From Candidatus Melainabacteria bacterium (GTDB taxonomy: Bacteria > Cyanobacteriota > Vampirovibrionia > Vampirovibrionales > JAJTHC01): a stretch of 5,322 bases of DNA. The stretch spans positions 1 to 5,322 of the forward strand of contig JAPLIO010000020.1 in the NCBI GenBank assembly GCA_026389055.1, given 5' to 3'. Shown here in pieces: positions 5,185-5,322 of this stretch (the stretch's first letter is position 1; the number at the start of each line of letters is the position of its first letter). The notes beneath the pieces were generated by a model. It worked only from the letters and a program-made list of their open reading frames with translations. It was not told the DNA's origin and ran no database searches. Made by a program: the position numbers and the translations under genes.

Positions 5185-5322
5185 CCAATTGACAGATTAA
5201 ATAGCGTGTTGAATGTAGGGGAAATAGGCAAACGATTTCACCCAAGCCGTATTAGCTTCTACCCAACGCAAAGCCGTCACTAAATGAGATTCCACCGCCT
5301 CCAACGTCTCAAAATAAGCATT
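5185..5322 (-). mobile_element. 3' end of an IS630-like insertion sequence, running out of the window to the right
   Basis: The terminal repeat occupies 5185-5207 (CCAATTGACA...AAATAGCGT) and is bordered by TA at 5183-5184. It matches the opposite IS end at 78-100 at 21 of 23 bases. The transposase stop codon lies inside the repeat, as is common in compact IS elements. The element has landed in the 5' part of the coiled-coil gene on the same strand. The rest of the IS lies outside the window. Confidence 0.6.
5197..5322 (-). CDS. Transposase, C-terminal fragment, IS630/Tc1-mariner-like
   Basis: The last 41 residues and the TAA stop of an ORF enter from beyond the right edge: NAYFETLEAVESHLVTALRW, then VEANTAWVKSFAYFPYIQHAI. 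The pattern (Asn-x-x-Phe, a Leu-x-x-Val helix, Ala-Leu-x-Trp, then Val-Lys-Ser and a short aromatic tail) resembles the end of DDE_3-type IS630 transposases. The catalytic DDE residues lie upstream, outside the window. The stop codon sits inside the IS terminal repeat, which supports the assignment. The frame is the same as that of the interrupted gene beyond the stop, so readthrough would fuse the two. The family call is from pattern memory and is moderately secure. Confidence 0.55.
   Translation of the reverse strand, partial: NAYFETLEAVESHLVTALRWVEANTAWVKSFAYFPYIQHAI

Overview
The window is a piece of bacterial chromosome with about 43-45% GC. Its two intact housekeeping genes lie on the + strand, and insertion-sequence material lies at both ends. 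No ribosomal or other taxonomic marker is present, so the organism cannot be named. A pair of GTAC-type palindromes near the left end matches the published cyanobacterial LexA-box pattern. That is compatible with a cyanobacterial relative but is weak evidence.

Layout. Positions 1-100 look like the 5' end of an insertion sequence (IS) that continues out of the window to the left. Positions 103-599 hold no convincing gene. This stretch contains two GTAC palindromes (105-140), a diverged copy of the IS end (about 183-208), an element with 39-bp inverted-repeat arms (216-424), a roughly 85-bp deletion derivative of the flanking IS (421-505), and the leader of the first operon. Positions 600-1988 encode a pyrimidine-nucleoside/thymidine phosphorylase. 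Fourteen bases later comes queE (7-carboxy-7-deazaguanine synthase), ending at 2878. The two are probably co-transcribed. One recycles nucleosides to free bases and the other works in queuosine/7-deazapurine synthesis, so they share an operon but not an obvious pathway.

From 2958 to 5182 the minus strand carries the remains of one large gene of unknown function. It encodes a membrane-anchored protein with a coiled coil and a long, helical C-terminal region. It now reads as two ORFs (4219-5091 and 2958-4016) because of a frameshift near 4248. Its 5' end is cut off at about 5183 by an IS whose transposase C-terminus (5197-5322) resembles the IS630/Tc1-mariner group. This gene converges on queE with a 79-bp gap that holds no clear terminator.

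Main points for a second look: the IS family, which is present as two flanking same-orientation copies, a mini-derivative and a degenerate end; the doubly disrupted unknown gene; the tandem palindromes; and the queE start, where a perfect internal Shine-Dalgarno sequence precedes the point at which homology to the QueE family begins.
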